A stretch of DNA of 64,000 nt from Spartobacteria bacterium (lineage in GTDB: Bacteria; Verrucomicrobiota; Verrucomicrobiia; Chthoniobacterales; UBA10450). The position numbers were made by a program, and so were the translations under genes. Shown here one piece after another: positions 1 to 7,563 of this stretch. How positions within the stretch are numbered: position 1 is the stretch's first letter; each line of letters starts with the position of its first letter. The stretch lies in the NCBI GenBank assembly GCA_021325495.1, contig JAJPGZ010000010.1, positions 434,001 to 498,000 of the forward strand, given 5' to 3'. Under the pieces are notes generated by a model. That model ran no database searches. It was not told the origin of the DNA and saw only the letters and a list, made by a program, of their open reading frames with translations.

Positions 1-2
1 CG

Positions 3-584
3 AAATTAAATCCGCCGCCGAAACGTAGCGTCCTCTTCATGTGCACGACGGCCGAGGAAGCCGGTTTGTTAGGCGCGAAATGGTACGCGCTGCATCCGCT
101 CTATCCGCTCGAGAAAACGCTGGCCGATATCAACATCGACAGCATGAACGTCTGGGGCAAAGCGCGCGATGTCGAAGACACCAGCTTCAGCTTTTCCGAT
201 CTCGACGACATGCTCGCCGCCGCCGCGAAACGTCAGGGCCGCGTCATGATTCCAAATCCGCGCTCGGAAAAAGGCAGCATCTACCGCGCGGACAATTTCG
301 AATTCAGCAAAGTCGGTCTCCCGTCGCTTTATATCGGCAACAAAGTCCATCTCCTCTCGCGCGCCGAGAACGCGCCGCTGCGCGTCGATGAATTCGATTT
401 GAAAGATTACCATCAAGTCAGCGACGAAGTTCACTCCGATTGGGACCTGAGCGGCGCGGTGCAAGATGTCGATCTTCTCTTCGAAGTCGGCTACCAAGTT
501 GCGAACGGCGACAAATTCCCGGAATGGAAACCGGGTAACGAATTCAAATCGAAGCGCGATGCGATGATGACTACCCATAAATGA
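3..584 (+). CDS. M28-family zinc peptidase, C-terminal part (5' end outside window)
   Basis: The frame is open from base 3 and reads PKRSVLFMCTTAEEAGLLG, the family motif of M28 aminopeptidases; its paired Glu residues are the catalytic base and a metal ligand. The first ATG at 39 is internal to this motif, so it is not the true start, and the gene begins left of the window. Further on, YHQVSDE followed by W fits the M28 region that carries the last metal-binding His. Such enzymes are usually exported and trim N-terminal residues from peptides. The last 30 or so residues are encoded by a segment that is repeated downstream at about 1023-1119. The TGTCGATCTT word sits at 467-476 and encodes DVDL. 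Confidence 0.85.
   Translation, partial: KLNPPPKRSVLFMCTTAEEAGLLGAKWYALHPLYPLEKTLADINIDSMNVWGKARDVEDTSFSFSDLDDMLAAAAKRQGRVMIPNPRSEKGSIYRADNFEFSKVGLPSLYIGNKVHLLSRAENAPLRVDEFDLKDYHQVSDEVHSDWDLSGAVQDVDLLFEVGYQVANGDKFPEWKPGNEFKSKRDAMMTTHK
461..556 (+). repeat. Direct repeat, copy 1 (3' end of M28 peptidase gene)
   Basis: Aligns without gaps to 1024-1119 at an offset of 563 bases; my hand alignment gives about 14 mismatches in 96 bases. The copy is in frame in the peptidase and encodes its C-terminus through FPEWKPGNEF. The toxin/antitoxin genes lie between the two copies. Confidence 0.85.
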
Positions 585-838
585 ACGGGCGTCGTTACCA
601 GATCGAGTACGGTGCCTCCGCGATGTGCGATCTGGATTTTCTAAACGCGAAAATCCGGAAGCAGATTTTGCGGAAGATCGAGCGATTGGAGTCAGGACTG
701 CATGGCGACATTAAGCGGCTTCGTCGAGCTGACATTGGATACCGATTGCGAATGGGAGACTATCGGATCTTGTTCGATGTCGAAGGAACGGTTATTGTCA
801 TTCGTCGAATCGGAGATCGGAAAAACGTATATGACTAA
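581..838 (+). CDS. RelE/ParE-family toxin
   Basis: An 85-residue protein beginning MNGRRYQIEYGASAMCDLDFL, with the basic helix KIRKQILRKIERL and the family core YRLRMGDYRILFDVEG, then RRIGDRKNVYD at the end. Size and motif order match RelE/ParE toxins, which typically cleave ribosome-bound mRNA or poison gyrase; the sequence alone does not decide which. Its start overlaps the peptidase stop (ATGA at 581), and its stop overlaps the downstream antitoxin start, so the pair is translationally coupled. Toxin-first order is the reverse of classical relBE but common in the higBA-like arrangement. Confidence 0.85.
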   Translation: MNGRRYQIEYGASAMCDLDFLNAKIRKQILRKIERLESGLHGDIKRLRRADIGYRLRMGDYRILFDVEGTVIVIRRIGDRKNVYD

Positions 839-1010
839 GACATTGATCCGCGACATCGGCCGAACCGTGGCGAAGAAGCGCCAGCAACTTTCCGCCATCC
901 GCGAAGAAGTGGAAGATTTGCTCGATTATCTCGATCTCGTCGAAGCTCGCGCAAGAGACGCGGGTAAACCTCGCGTCAGTCACGCTGAAATGAAGAAGCG
1001 CTTCGCTTGA
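831..1010 (+). CDS. Putative antitoxin of the RelE-type pair
   Basis: A 59-residue acidic/helical protein starting at ATG 831, which overlaps the toxin stop (ATGACTAA). It contains EEVEDLLDYLDLVEARARD, a long amphipathic helix expected to wrap the toxin, and a basic tail ending EMKKRFA. A longer reading frame opens upstream at 702 but starts inside the toxin gene and is unlikely. I assign the role from position, size and overlap rather than from a recognised DNA-binding domain. Confidence 0.7.
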   Translation: MTKTLIRDIGRTVAKKRQQLSAIREEVEDLLDYLDLVEARARDAGKPRVSHAEMKKRFA

Positions 1011-1135
1011 TCGGCAACCCGCTGCAAGATGTCGATCTTCCATTCGAAGTCGGCAATCAGGTCGCGAACGCCGACAAATTTCCGGAATGGAAACCGGGAA
1101 ATGAGTTCAAGCCGGAGCGATGCAAGGATGAAAAA
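1011..1135 (+). pseudogene. Remnant of M28 peptidase 3' end (direct repeat copy 2)
   Basis: Directly after the antitoxin stop, the sequence encodes PLQDVDLPFEVGNQVAN and FPEWKPGNEFKPER, matching the C-terminus of the peptidase upstream. It lacks any peptidase body and has no plausible start, so I read it as a stranded 3' fragment. It also carries TGTCGATCTT at 1030-1039 at the same relative position as copy 1. Confidence 0.75.
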
Positions 1136-1145
1136 GTGACCGGCA

Positions 1146-1856
1146 ATGCAAATAGCCAAGAAGATAATTGTTCCCTCATTGCTGCTCGTTTTTGCGGCGA
1201 ATCTCATCACAATCATTTATCTCGACGAATACTTTTATCGCAATCGTCCGCGCGTCCCGAATCCGGCGGCGAAACAAGTTTATGCACTTGATATTCATCA
1301 TGGTGCTCGCGTGTATGTAACTCGCTCTGAAAAACTCCCATTTGATTACTTCCCAATCGTGGAACCGATCGTGTTCTGCGCTGCATTCCTCCTCAACCGG
1401 TACTGGAAAGTACTTCCGAGGGCGACGCCGCCGGTAACGTCCTCAAAACCGACTGCGCCAAAGTTTCGGGCCTTAGTGATTGCTGTGGGTGGCGCGTGGT
1501 GTCTGTTCATTGCCGGATCGACCATTGGCGAGCGGCTTTTAATCGACCTTAATGGATCGATCGCGGGTCGAAGCGATGCGAACGGGCCGAACCGGCCTGG
1601 TGCCATTTACACAATTATAGACTCCGACGGAAAACCAAACACATACGTTACGGGGCCAACTGATGCCTCATTGCCGCACGATCTGCCCGTTGGCGCGAAA
1701 ATCTCCAAGCAGAAATGGCACCTGAGTTATGTTGTCGACGGTCGAACGCTGAACACTTTTCCGATTACCTTCTATGGAGTCTTAACAGGCATCGGCTTGT
1801 CACTGCTAGCATTCAGCGCCACACTCGCAATTCAGCAACATCGCGCTGCAAGTTAG
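1146..1856 (+). CDS. Hypothetical multi-pass membrane protein
   Basis: A 236-residue protein with a hydrophobic N-terminus (about residues 8-28), a second hydrophobic stretch near 70-85, a third at about 108-128 and a last one at about 205-228. The loop between the third and fourth is soluble and contains GPNRPGAIYTIIDSDGKPNTY. I do not recognise a family. It is convergent with the aminotransferase gene on the minus strand; the two 3' ends overlap by 4 bases. The codon composition is somewhat less GC-rich than its neighbours. Confidence 0.6.
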   Translation: MQIAKKIIVPSLLLVFAANLITIIYLDEYFYRNRPRVPNPAAKQVYALDIHHGARVYVTRSEKLPFDYFPIVEPIVFCAAFLLNRYWKVLPRATPPVTSSKPTAPKFRALVIAVGGAWCLFIAGSTIGERLLIDLNGSIAGRSDANGPNRPGAIYTIIDSDGKPNTYVTGPTDASLPHDLPVGAKISKQKWHLSYVVDGRTLNTFPITFYGVLTGIGLSLLAFSATLAIQQHRAAS

Positions 1857-2974
1857 ACCGTTTGCTTAAACGCCGAAAGAAACGCTTCCATCTCGGATTT
1901 CTTGCCGATCGTTAGGCGCATGTGGTTCGGCATGGCCGGAAAGAGGCGGCCGACCTGGACGTTGCGTTGTTTCATCGCGGCGATGAGCGGGACGACGGGA
2001 CGTTTGCAATCGAACATGATGAAGTTGGCCTGTGACGGAATTGTTTTGTAGCCGAGCCGGTCGAGCTCGGTCACGGTGAACGTCTTCGCGTCGTTCGTTA
2101 GGCGTTTACCGTTCGTTACTTGATCGACATCTTGCAGGCTGGCGTGCGCGGCGGCGAGGGCCATGCAATTGACGCTGTCGAACATCACGCGCGGGCGCAT
2201 CTTCTCGATCGTTTCCTTTTGCGCGACGCAATAACCGCAGCGCAACCCGGCCATGCCGTAAATCTTCGAGAACGTGCGCGCGACAATCAGATTTGGGTGA
2301 TCTTTGATCAGCGAAATCACGCTCTCGTAATCGGGCGAGTCGGCGTAATGAAAATAGGCTTCGTCCACGAATACGATTGTCGATCTTGCGGTGTTTGCGA
2401 TGAAATTGCGCAGCTCGTTCTTCGGCGTGATGCTCGCGGTCGGGTTGTTCGGGTTGCAGACATAAATGAGTCCGTCCTTCGCGGCCGCGCCCATCTTCGC
2501 GAGATCGTGCGCGAAGGATGGAGTGAGCGGGACTTTCACAACTTCAGCGCCGTTGACTTCGGCGTGATGCGCAATCGATTCGAAAGTCGGATCGGCCACC
2601 ACCATTTTGCCCGCGCTCGGTCCGGTGAAAGTCTCCGCCGCGAACTTCAAAATCTCGCCCGAGCCGTCGCCTAACAAAATCTGTTCCGGCGAAACGCCAT
2701 TCAATTTCGCCAGGGCGTCTATCAACATGTCATTATGCTCATCGGGATAACGGCAGCAGAGATTGTAAGAGCCATTCATCATCTCGATCGCTTTCTTCGA
2801 CGGACCGTAGGGATTTTCGTTCGCGCTCAGGCGCACGATACCGCCAGATGAAGATGTCGATCTTGCGGGCGACGGCTCGGTCGCAAACGAAACGCGCGGC
2901 CTAACGAGCGCGGCAGCGGCACCAATTCCAACGAGATGGGCGAAACGACGGCGAGAAATCGATTTTGTATTCAT
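1853..2974 (-). CDS. Tat-exported histidinol-phosphate-aminotransferase-like enzyme
   Basis: A 373-residue fold-type I PLP enzyme. RTFSKIYGMAGLR contains the Schiff-base lysine, and LSANENPYGPS, DEAYFHY and CNPNNPT are HisC-like motifs. The N-terminus, SRRRFAHLVGIGAAAALV, is a twin-arginine signal followed by a hydrophobic stretch, so the folded, cofactor-loaded enzyme is predicted to be exported. That is unusual for a HisC paralogue and argues against a role in histidine synthesis. A GGAGGT ribosome-binding site lies 7 bases before the ATG at 2974. Copies of TGTCGATCTT at 2378 and 2855 fall inside the gene; the second lies just after the signal peptide. Confidence 0.85.
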   Translation of the reverse strand: MNTKSISRRRFAHLVGIGAAAALVRPRVSFATEPSPARSTSSSGGIVRLSANENPYGPSKKAIEMMNGSYNLCCRYPDEHNDMLIDALAKLNGVSPEQILLGDGSGEILKFAAETFTGPSAGKMVVADPTFESIAHHAEVNGAEVVKVPLTPSFAHDLAKMGAAAKDGLIYVCNPNNPTASITPKNELRNFIANTARSTIVFVDEAYFHYADSPDYESVISLIKDHPNLIVARTFSKIYGMAGLRCGYCVAQKETIEKMRPRVMFDSVNCMALAAAHASLQDVDQVTNGKRLTNDAKTFTVTELDRLGYKTIPSQANFIMFDCKRPVVPLIAAMKQRNVQVGRLFPAMPNHMRLTIGKKSEMEAFLSAFKQTV

Positions 2975-3077
2975 AGTGAGACCTCCGCGAAGACGCCGCG
3001 ATTATGCTCCGGGTCGACCGCGACCGGCCAGAATTTTCGATGTCGATCTTGCGACGAACGCCTACGTTTCACGAAAG

Positions 3078-3866
3078 ATGTTCGGTTTTCTCCAGCAAAG
3101 ACGCCGGCAACGCCTGAGGGCCCAGCCGGTGCCGAGAGAATGGCGCGAGATCATCGGCCGGAACCTGAAATTTTTCCGGCGGCTGTCCGAGAAGGATCAG
3201 GCCGAGCTGCTCGGCCACGTGCAAGTTTTTCTATCGGAGAAACGGTTCGAAGGTTGCGCCGGCCTCGTCGTGACCGACGAGATGTGCATCACGATCGCGA
3301 CCCAGGCGTGCCTGCTCCTCTTGCATCGAAAAAGCGATTATTTTCCGCAGTTGCTGACCATTCTGGTTTATCCGTCGGCTTACCAGGTGGAAGATCGACA
3401 ACCAGTGGGCGCAAACATTTGGGAGGAAGGCCTAACGAGTCGGTTGGGCGAAACCGGCCGCCGAATGGGATCGATGGTGCTGGCGTGGGACGCGGTGAAG
3501 GTGGGCGCGGCCGATCCCTCCGATGGCCGCAACGTCGTCTTCCATGAATTTGCGCATCAACTCGATTTCGAAGATTACGCGAGCGATGGCGTGCCAGCGC
3601 TAACCACGCGCGCGCAGCAATTATCGTGGGGCGCGGTCATGCGAGTCGAGTTCGCGTCGTTGCGCGCGGCGGAAGAAACCGGGATCCCGACCTTGCTCGA
3701 CACTTACGGCGCGAGAAATCCGGCGGAATTTTTCGCGGTGGCAACGGAGGCGTTTTTCGAGCGACCACGCGCGTTGCGGGCGCGACATCCGAAACTTTAC
3801 GCCGAATTGCAACGCTACTTTCAGCAAGATCCCGTCGAATATTCGGCCGAACCGATCGCTTCCTGA
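3078..3866 (+). CDS. mtfA: MtfA-like zinc peptidase (M90 family)
   Basis: A 262-residue protein from ATG 3078 (MFGFLQQRRRQRLR). The motif NVVFHEFAHQLDFED contains HExxH with the extended M90 pattern. LSEKRFEGCAGLVVTDEM, ITIATQACLLLL and ILVYPSAY are also typical of MtfA. In enterobacteria MtfA binds the Mlc repressor and has aminopeptidase activity; whether a Mlc partner exists here is unknown. The frame is open from a GTG at 2976, but that extension is arginine-rich and holds the word at 3041-3050, so I start at 3078. Confidence 0.85.
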   Translation: MFGFLQQRRRQRLRAQPVPREWREIIGRNLKFFRRLSEKDQAELLGHVQVFLSEKRFEGCAGLVVTDEMCITIATQACLLLLHRKSDYFPQLLTILVYPSAYQVEDRQPVGANIWEEGLTSRLGETGRRMGSMVLAWDAVKVGAADPSDGRNVVFHEFAHQLDFEDYASDGVPALTTRAQQLSWGAVMRVEFASLRAAEETGIPTLLDTYGARNPAEFFAVATEAFFERPRALRARHPKLYAELQRYFQQDPVEYSAEPIAS

Positions 3867-3870
3867 TTAG

Positions 3871-4851
3871 TTAGGCCGACGCGATCAGTTCGCAAAACTT
3901 CGCCAGATCGATATTGCCGCCGGAAATGACGCAGACGATCGGGCCGCGAATGCGATTGTCGATCTTATGCGACATCACGGCGGCGACCGGCATCGCGCCC
4001 GCACCTTCGGCGATGACGCGCGCTTTTTCGGCCAGAATTCGCATCGCCTTTTTCGTTTCGTCGAGACTCACGACGAGATAATCGTCCACGATCGGTTTCA
4101 TGCGTTCCCACATGCGCGGGAAAACGCTCTGCCCCCCTGCTCCATCGACAAAGGACGCTTTCCAATTCGGAAAAACCTGCGGCGAACCTTTTTGAAACGA
4201 CAAGGCCGCGGGCGCGGCGGTTTCGGGTTCGACGCCGAAAACTTTCACGTCCGGCTTCAAGGCTTTGAGCGCGCTGCCGACGCCGGTGATCAATCCGCCG
4301 CCGCCGATGCTGGCGATGACCGCGGCGACGTCCGGTTCGTCGTCGAGAATCTCGAGTCCCATTGTCGCATGACCGGCGATGAAGTCCTGATCGTCGAACG
4401 GATGAACAAACGTCGCGTCGATTTCCGGAAATTGTCGATCTTCCAAAGTTTTCCACGCTACTTCGTAAGGCACGGGAAACAATTTTGCGCCGAGCGCGCG
4501 CATGCGATCCATCTTCGCCTGCGGCGCATTTTCAATCGCGACCACGCTGCACGGAACGCCCGCTTTTCGTGCGGCGTAGGCGACGCCTTGTCCGGCATTC
4601 CCCGCGCTTACCGTCCAGAAGCCACGCTTCCGCTCATCGTTCGACAACATCGCGACGGCGTTGGCCGCGCCGCGAAGTTTGTAGGCGTTGATCGGTTGAA
4701 GATTTTCCAGCTTCAATCGGATGTCGGGAAAATCCGGACCGAGATCGAGCCGAACGAGCGGCGTGCGCACGATAGTGCCGGCGATGCGCTCACGCGCGGC
4801 GCGCACTTCGTCGATGTCGATCTTGCGGACCGGTTCGGGCGTTGCCGTCAT
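3871..4851 (-). CDS. Threonine/serine dehydratase-like PLP enzyme
   Basis: A 326-residue fold-type II PLP enzyme. The lysine of NAYKLRGAANAV is the Schiff-base residue, SAGNAGQGVA is the substrate loop and SIGGGGLITG the phosphate-binding glycine loop. It lacks the C-terminal ACT-like regulatory domain of biosynthetic IlvA, so it resembles catabolic threonine dehydratases and serine racemases. The ATG at 4851 directly follows AAGATCGACA (4852-4861 on the plus strand), so the repeated word occupies the position where a ribosome-binding site would be. Another copy lies 30 bases inside the gene at 4815. Confidence 0.85.
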   Translation of the reverse strand: MTATPEPVRKIDIDEVRAARERIAGTIVRTPLVRLDLGPDFPDIRLKLENLQPINAYKLRGAANAVAMLSNDERKRGFWTVSAGNAGQGVAYAARKAGVPCSVVAIENAPQAKMDRMRALGAKLFPVPYEVAWKTLEDRQFPEIDATFVHPFDDQDFIAGHATMGLEILDDEPDVAAVIASIGGGGLITGVGSALKALKPDVKVFGVEPETAAPAALSFQKGSPQVFPNWKASFVDGAGGQSVFPRMWERMKPIVDDYLVVSLDETKKAMRILAEKARVIAEGAGAMPVAAVMSHKIDNRIRGPIVCVISGGNIDLAKFCELIASA

Positions 4852-4880
4852 TGTCGATCTTGCACTAAGCTGCGGCGCAC

Positions 4881-5612
4881 ATGCGCGTCAACTTCGTCAT
4901 CGGCGGCACGCAAAAGGGCGGCACTTCCGCGCTCGACGCGTTTTTGCGTCAGCATCCGCAGATTTGCATGCCGACGACGCAAAAGGAATTGCACTTCTTC
5001 GATCGGGAAACGGAAAACACCGACTACAAAAGCTATCACGCGAATTTTAAACCGGAGAAGCGACATCGCGTCGTGGGCGAGGCCAGTCCGATCTACATGT
5101 ATTGGGAAACGGCGCCGTATCGAATTTGGAGTTATAACGCTGAAATGAAGTGGATCATCGCGCTGCGCAATCCGGTCGAGCGCGCATTTTCGCATTGGAA
5201 CATGGAACGCAAACGCGGGAAGGAGTCGCTCCCGTTTCCGGAAGCGATCGAACATGAGGCCGAACGCGCGCGGGCAGCGCTGCCGTTGCAGCACCGCGTC
5301 TATTCGTATGTCGATCGCGGTTTCTACGCGCATCAACTGCGGCGTTTGTTCAACATTTTCGGTCGCGAAAATTGCCTGGTGCTCTTGAATGAAGAATTGC
5401 GGGACGATCACACGAAATCCTTGCGTCGCGTCTTTGAGTTTCTCGATGTCGATCTTGCAACGATTCCGCAGTCAACCGTCTTCGAGCAGGAGTATGACGA
5501 ACAGATCGATGCCGAAATGCGTTCGCGTTTGATCGACATCTTCCAATTCGATATCAGAGAAGTGGAGCAGCTACTCGGTCGCGACCTCTCGGCCTGGTAT
5601 TCGAAAAAATGA
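4881..5612 (+). CDS. PAPS-dependent sulfotransferase
   Basis: A 243-residue protein opening with FVIGGTQKGGTSALDAFLRQHP, whose K-x-G-T-S/T loop binds the 5'-phosphosulfate of PAPS. IIALRNPVERAFSHW is the 3'-phosphate-binding motif. VLLNEELRDD and the C-terminal DLSAWY are usual for carbohydrate sulfotransferases of the NDST/heparan type. The likely acceptor is a glycan, but nothing nearby names it. The gene is divergent from the dehydratase and overlaps the next gene by 4 bases (ATGA). Confidence 0.88.
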   Translation: MRVNFVIGGTQKGGTSALDAFLRQHPQICMPTTQKELHFFDRETENTDYKSYHANFKPEKRHRVVGEASPIYMYWETAPYRIWSYNAEMKWIIALRNPVERAFSHWNMERKRGKESLPFPEAIEHEAERARAALPLQHRVYSYVDRGFYAHQLRRLFNIFGRENCLVLLNEELRDDHTKSLRRVFEFLDVDLATIPQSTVFEQEYDEQIDAEMRSRLIDIFQFDIREVEQLLGRDLSAWYSKK

Positions 5613-6139
5613 ATCTCCCGCTTCCCATCGCCAGCGTCGTCATCGGCGTGATCGTTCTCTTCTTCGGCCGCAAACTTTTCTGGCTGTGCGTGGCCGCGAT
5701 CGGTTTCGCCGCCGGCGTCGAGATCGCGCCTTTGCTGGTGCACGAACCGACGCCGCTGCTCGCGCTCACATTCGCGATCGTGCTCGGATTTCTCGGCGCG
5801 TTGCTCGCGATCTTTCTGCAGAAGATCGCCATCGCCATTTTCGGGTTCGTTGCCGGCGGAAAACTGGCGAACGCGTTGGCCGCGGCATTCCTGGCGGATC
5901 ACGCGGTGCACTCGGGAATTATTTTTCTCATCGGCGGAATCGTCGGTGCTTTGCTTCTGCTGTCGTTGTTCGACTGGGCGCTGATTTTTCTCTCGGCTGT
6001 GACGGGCGCGTATTTGATTCAAAGCGCGATCACGTTACCGCCGACCGGCTCGGCCATTCTATTCGTCGTGCTCGTGGTCGTGGGAATGCTGGTGCAGGCG
6101 GCGGCGTTCTCTCGTGTCCGCCGGGCCACGCCGGTATAG
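5609..6139 (+). CDS. Hypothetical membrane protein, DUF4203/TMEM198-like
   Basis: A 176-residue protein consisting almost entirely of hydrophobic helices: about six to seven segments, with glycines recurring at helix centres (VVIGVIVLFFGRKLFWL, AAIGFAAGV, IFGFVAGGKL). That pattern resembles the DUF4203/TMEM198 family, whose biochemical role is unknown. ATGA overlap with the sulfotransferase suggests joint translation. Confidence 0.6.
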   Translation: MNLPLPIASVVIGVIVLFFGRKLFWLCVAAIGFAAGVEIAPLLVHEPTPLLALTFAIVLGFLGALLAIFLQKIAIAIFGFVAGGKLANALAAAFLADHAVHSGIIFLIGGIVGALLLLSLFDWALIFLSAVTGAYLIQSAITLPPTGSAILFVVLVVVGMLVQAAAFSRVRRATPV

Positions 6140-6172
6140 ACAAACACGGTCGGAAATTGCGATAATACGAAC

Positions 6173-6376
6173 GTGAGTACACCCCGCACCGCCATGCGCC
6201 TCGCTGCCACGCTCTTCGCGATTTTCTCGCTCGCGCACCTGTGGCGATTGCTCCGACATATCGATGTGCGCATTGGCGGATTCGATGTGCCGATATGGTT
6301 CAGCGGAGTCGCGCTCGTCCTGGCGGGTGCGCTGAGCATTTGGCTTTGGACGTTGTCCAAAAGATGTACGCCATGA
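6173..6376 (+). CDS. Small membrane protein
   Basis: A 67-residue protein starting at GTG 6173, with two hydrophobic segments (about 8-24 and 42-62). No family recognised. Its stop overlaps the ATG of the following gene (ATGA at 6373), which supports it being translated. Confidence 0.55.
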   Translation: MSTPRTAMRLAATLFAIFSLAHLWRLLRHIDVRIGGFDVPIWFSGVALVLAGALSIWLWTLSKRCTP

Positions 6377-7509
6377 ATAAAGCGCGAATCGGATTTTTCG
6401 TTGGTCTTCTCGTGGTCGTCATTCTGATCGCGCGGCATAATGCGCCGTCCACGCGGCGCGAGAAAGTCAGCGCTGTTGCGCCAGCGCCGCCGAAAGTTGC
6501 GGAATCAGCCGCGCCCGCTCCGCAGGTCGTGGCGCAACCGCCTGCCCCACCCGCGGAGACGCCGTCACGCACGGTCGATTTTCAAAAACCAGCCGAGCGA
6601 ATCGCGCCGGCGGTGGCGTTGATTTCCACCTTCGACGTGTCGGGTAAATTACTGCGCACGGGCAGCGGCTGTTTCATTTCTCAGGATGGAAAGTTGCTCA
6701 CGAGCGCGGACGTTCTGAAAGGAGCGGCCCACGCCGTCGCGAAAGTGAGCGACGGTCGCATTCTCAATGTCACCGGCATGCTCGCGAATGTGCCCGCGCT
6801 CGATCTCGCCTTGCTGAAAGCCGAAACGCAGAAGGGCGTGCCGTTCGTCGAGCCTAACGAATCGGCGAAGATCGACAATAACATTCCGGTCGCGATCGTC
6901 GGCAGCACCTTGATGCGTCGCAAGCCGCCGCATTTCGATCGCATCATTGCCGCGCGCGGATCTGACGCGGCTGGCGAATGGTTCGGACTGTCCGCGGCGT
7001 TACCGGACGATTGCACCGGCGCGCCCGTTATTAACGAACATGGCGACTTCGTCGGGATTATTAGCGGGCAGCGTCCGGAGGGCGCATCGGGCGCGGTCGC
7101 ACGCAGCGTGGCCAACGCGCAATCAGTCATCGCCCATGTCGATCCGCATGCGTCGCCCTCGTGGGAGGTCGCGGACAATAACGACGCACCGCCGCCGCCG
7201 GCAGAGGGACCGAGCGCGCCGCCCACTAAGACGGCGAAGATTTCACTCGTTAGGGCGGAAACATCCGGCATGACGAAGTTGCTCTACAGCCCAAAACCGA
7301 AATTTCCGGCGCAGGCGCGCGGCCAGCTCCAGGGCGAAGGCCGCTATCGAGTTCGTTTCGCCGCAAATGGCCAAGTCCAGGATGTAGAAGTACTGCAATC
7401 GGCGCGCAATCCCGCGCTCGACAGCGCCGCCGTTTCAACCTTGCGCCAATGGAAAGCCGCGCCCGGTCAGCAATGGAGCGCGACTGTGCCGATCTCGTTT
7501 CAGCCCTAA
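6373..7509 (+). CDS. Catalytically degenerate trypsin-like domain fused to a TonB C-terminal domain
   Basis: A 378-residue protein from ATG 6373. It has an N-terminal membrane anchor (GFFVGLLVVVILIA), a proline-rich linker, and then a trypsin-like domain with GSGCFISQDGKLLTSADVL where active proteases have the His motif. The DLALLK motif retains Asp, but the expected GNSGGP is DDCTGAP, so both His and Ser of the triad appear lost. After a second linker rich in Pro comes a TonB-type C-terminal domain: YSPKPKFPAQARGQ, GRYRVRFAANGQVQDVEV and AAVSTLRQWKAAPG. The likely role is a periplasm-spanning energy transducer or sensor rather than a protease. A copy of the word at 6868-6877 encodes KIDN. 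Confidence 0.8.
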   Translation: MNKARIGFFVGLLVVVILIARHNAPSTRREKVSAVAPAPPKVAESAAPAPQVVAQPPAPPAETPSRTVDFQKPAERIAPAVALISTFDVSGKLLRTGSGCFISQDGKLLTSADVLKGAAHAVAKVSDGRILNVTGMLANVPALDLALLKAETQKGVPFVEPNESAKIDNNIPVAIVGSTLMRRKPPHFDRIIAARGSDAAGEWFGLSAALPDDCTGAPVINEHGDFVGIISGQRPEGASGAVARSVANAQSVIAHVDPHASPSWEVADNNDAPPPPAEGPSAPPTKTAKISLVRAETSGMTKLLYSPKPKFPAQARGQLQGEGRYRVRFAANGQVQDVEVLQSARNPALDSAAVSTLRQWKAAPGQQWSATVPISFQP

Positions 7510-7538
7510 CGAATCGGAACGCCAGTCCGGCTCGGACT

Positions 7539-7563
7539 TGTCGATCTTGCCCTTGTCGATCTT
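7539..7563. repeat. Direct pair of TGTCGATCTT, 15-base spacing
   Basis: Copies at 7539-7548 and 7554-7563 lie between two convergent genes. The second supplies the TAA stop codon of purH on the minus strand. Confidence 0.95.

Noticed and set aside
463-476. AAGATGTCGATCTT as a palindromic operator
   Set aside because: About eight copies of the word have AAGA before it, making a partial palindrome, but most copies lack this, so the symmetric form is not the conserved unit.
702-830. Longer antitoxin reading frame from 702
   Set aside because: The extension lies wholly inside the toxin gene in another frame; ATG 831 with overlap to the toxin stop is the better start.
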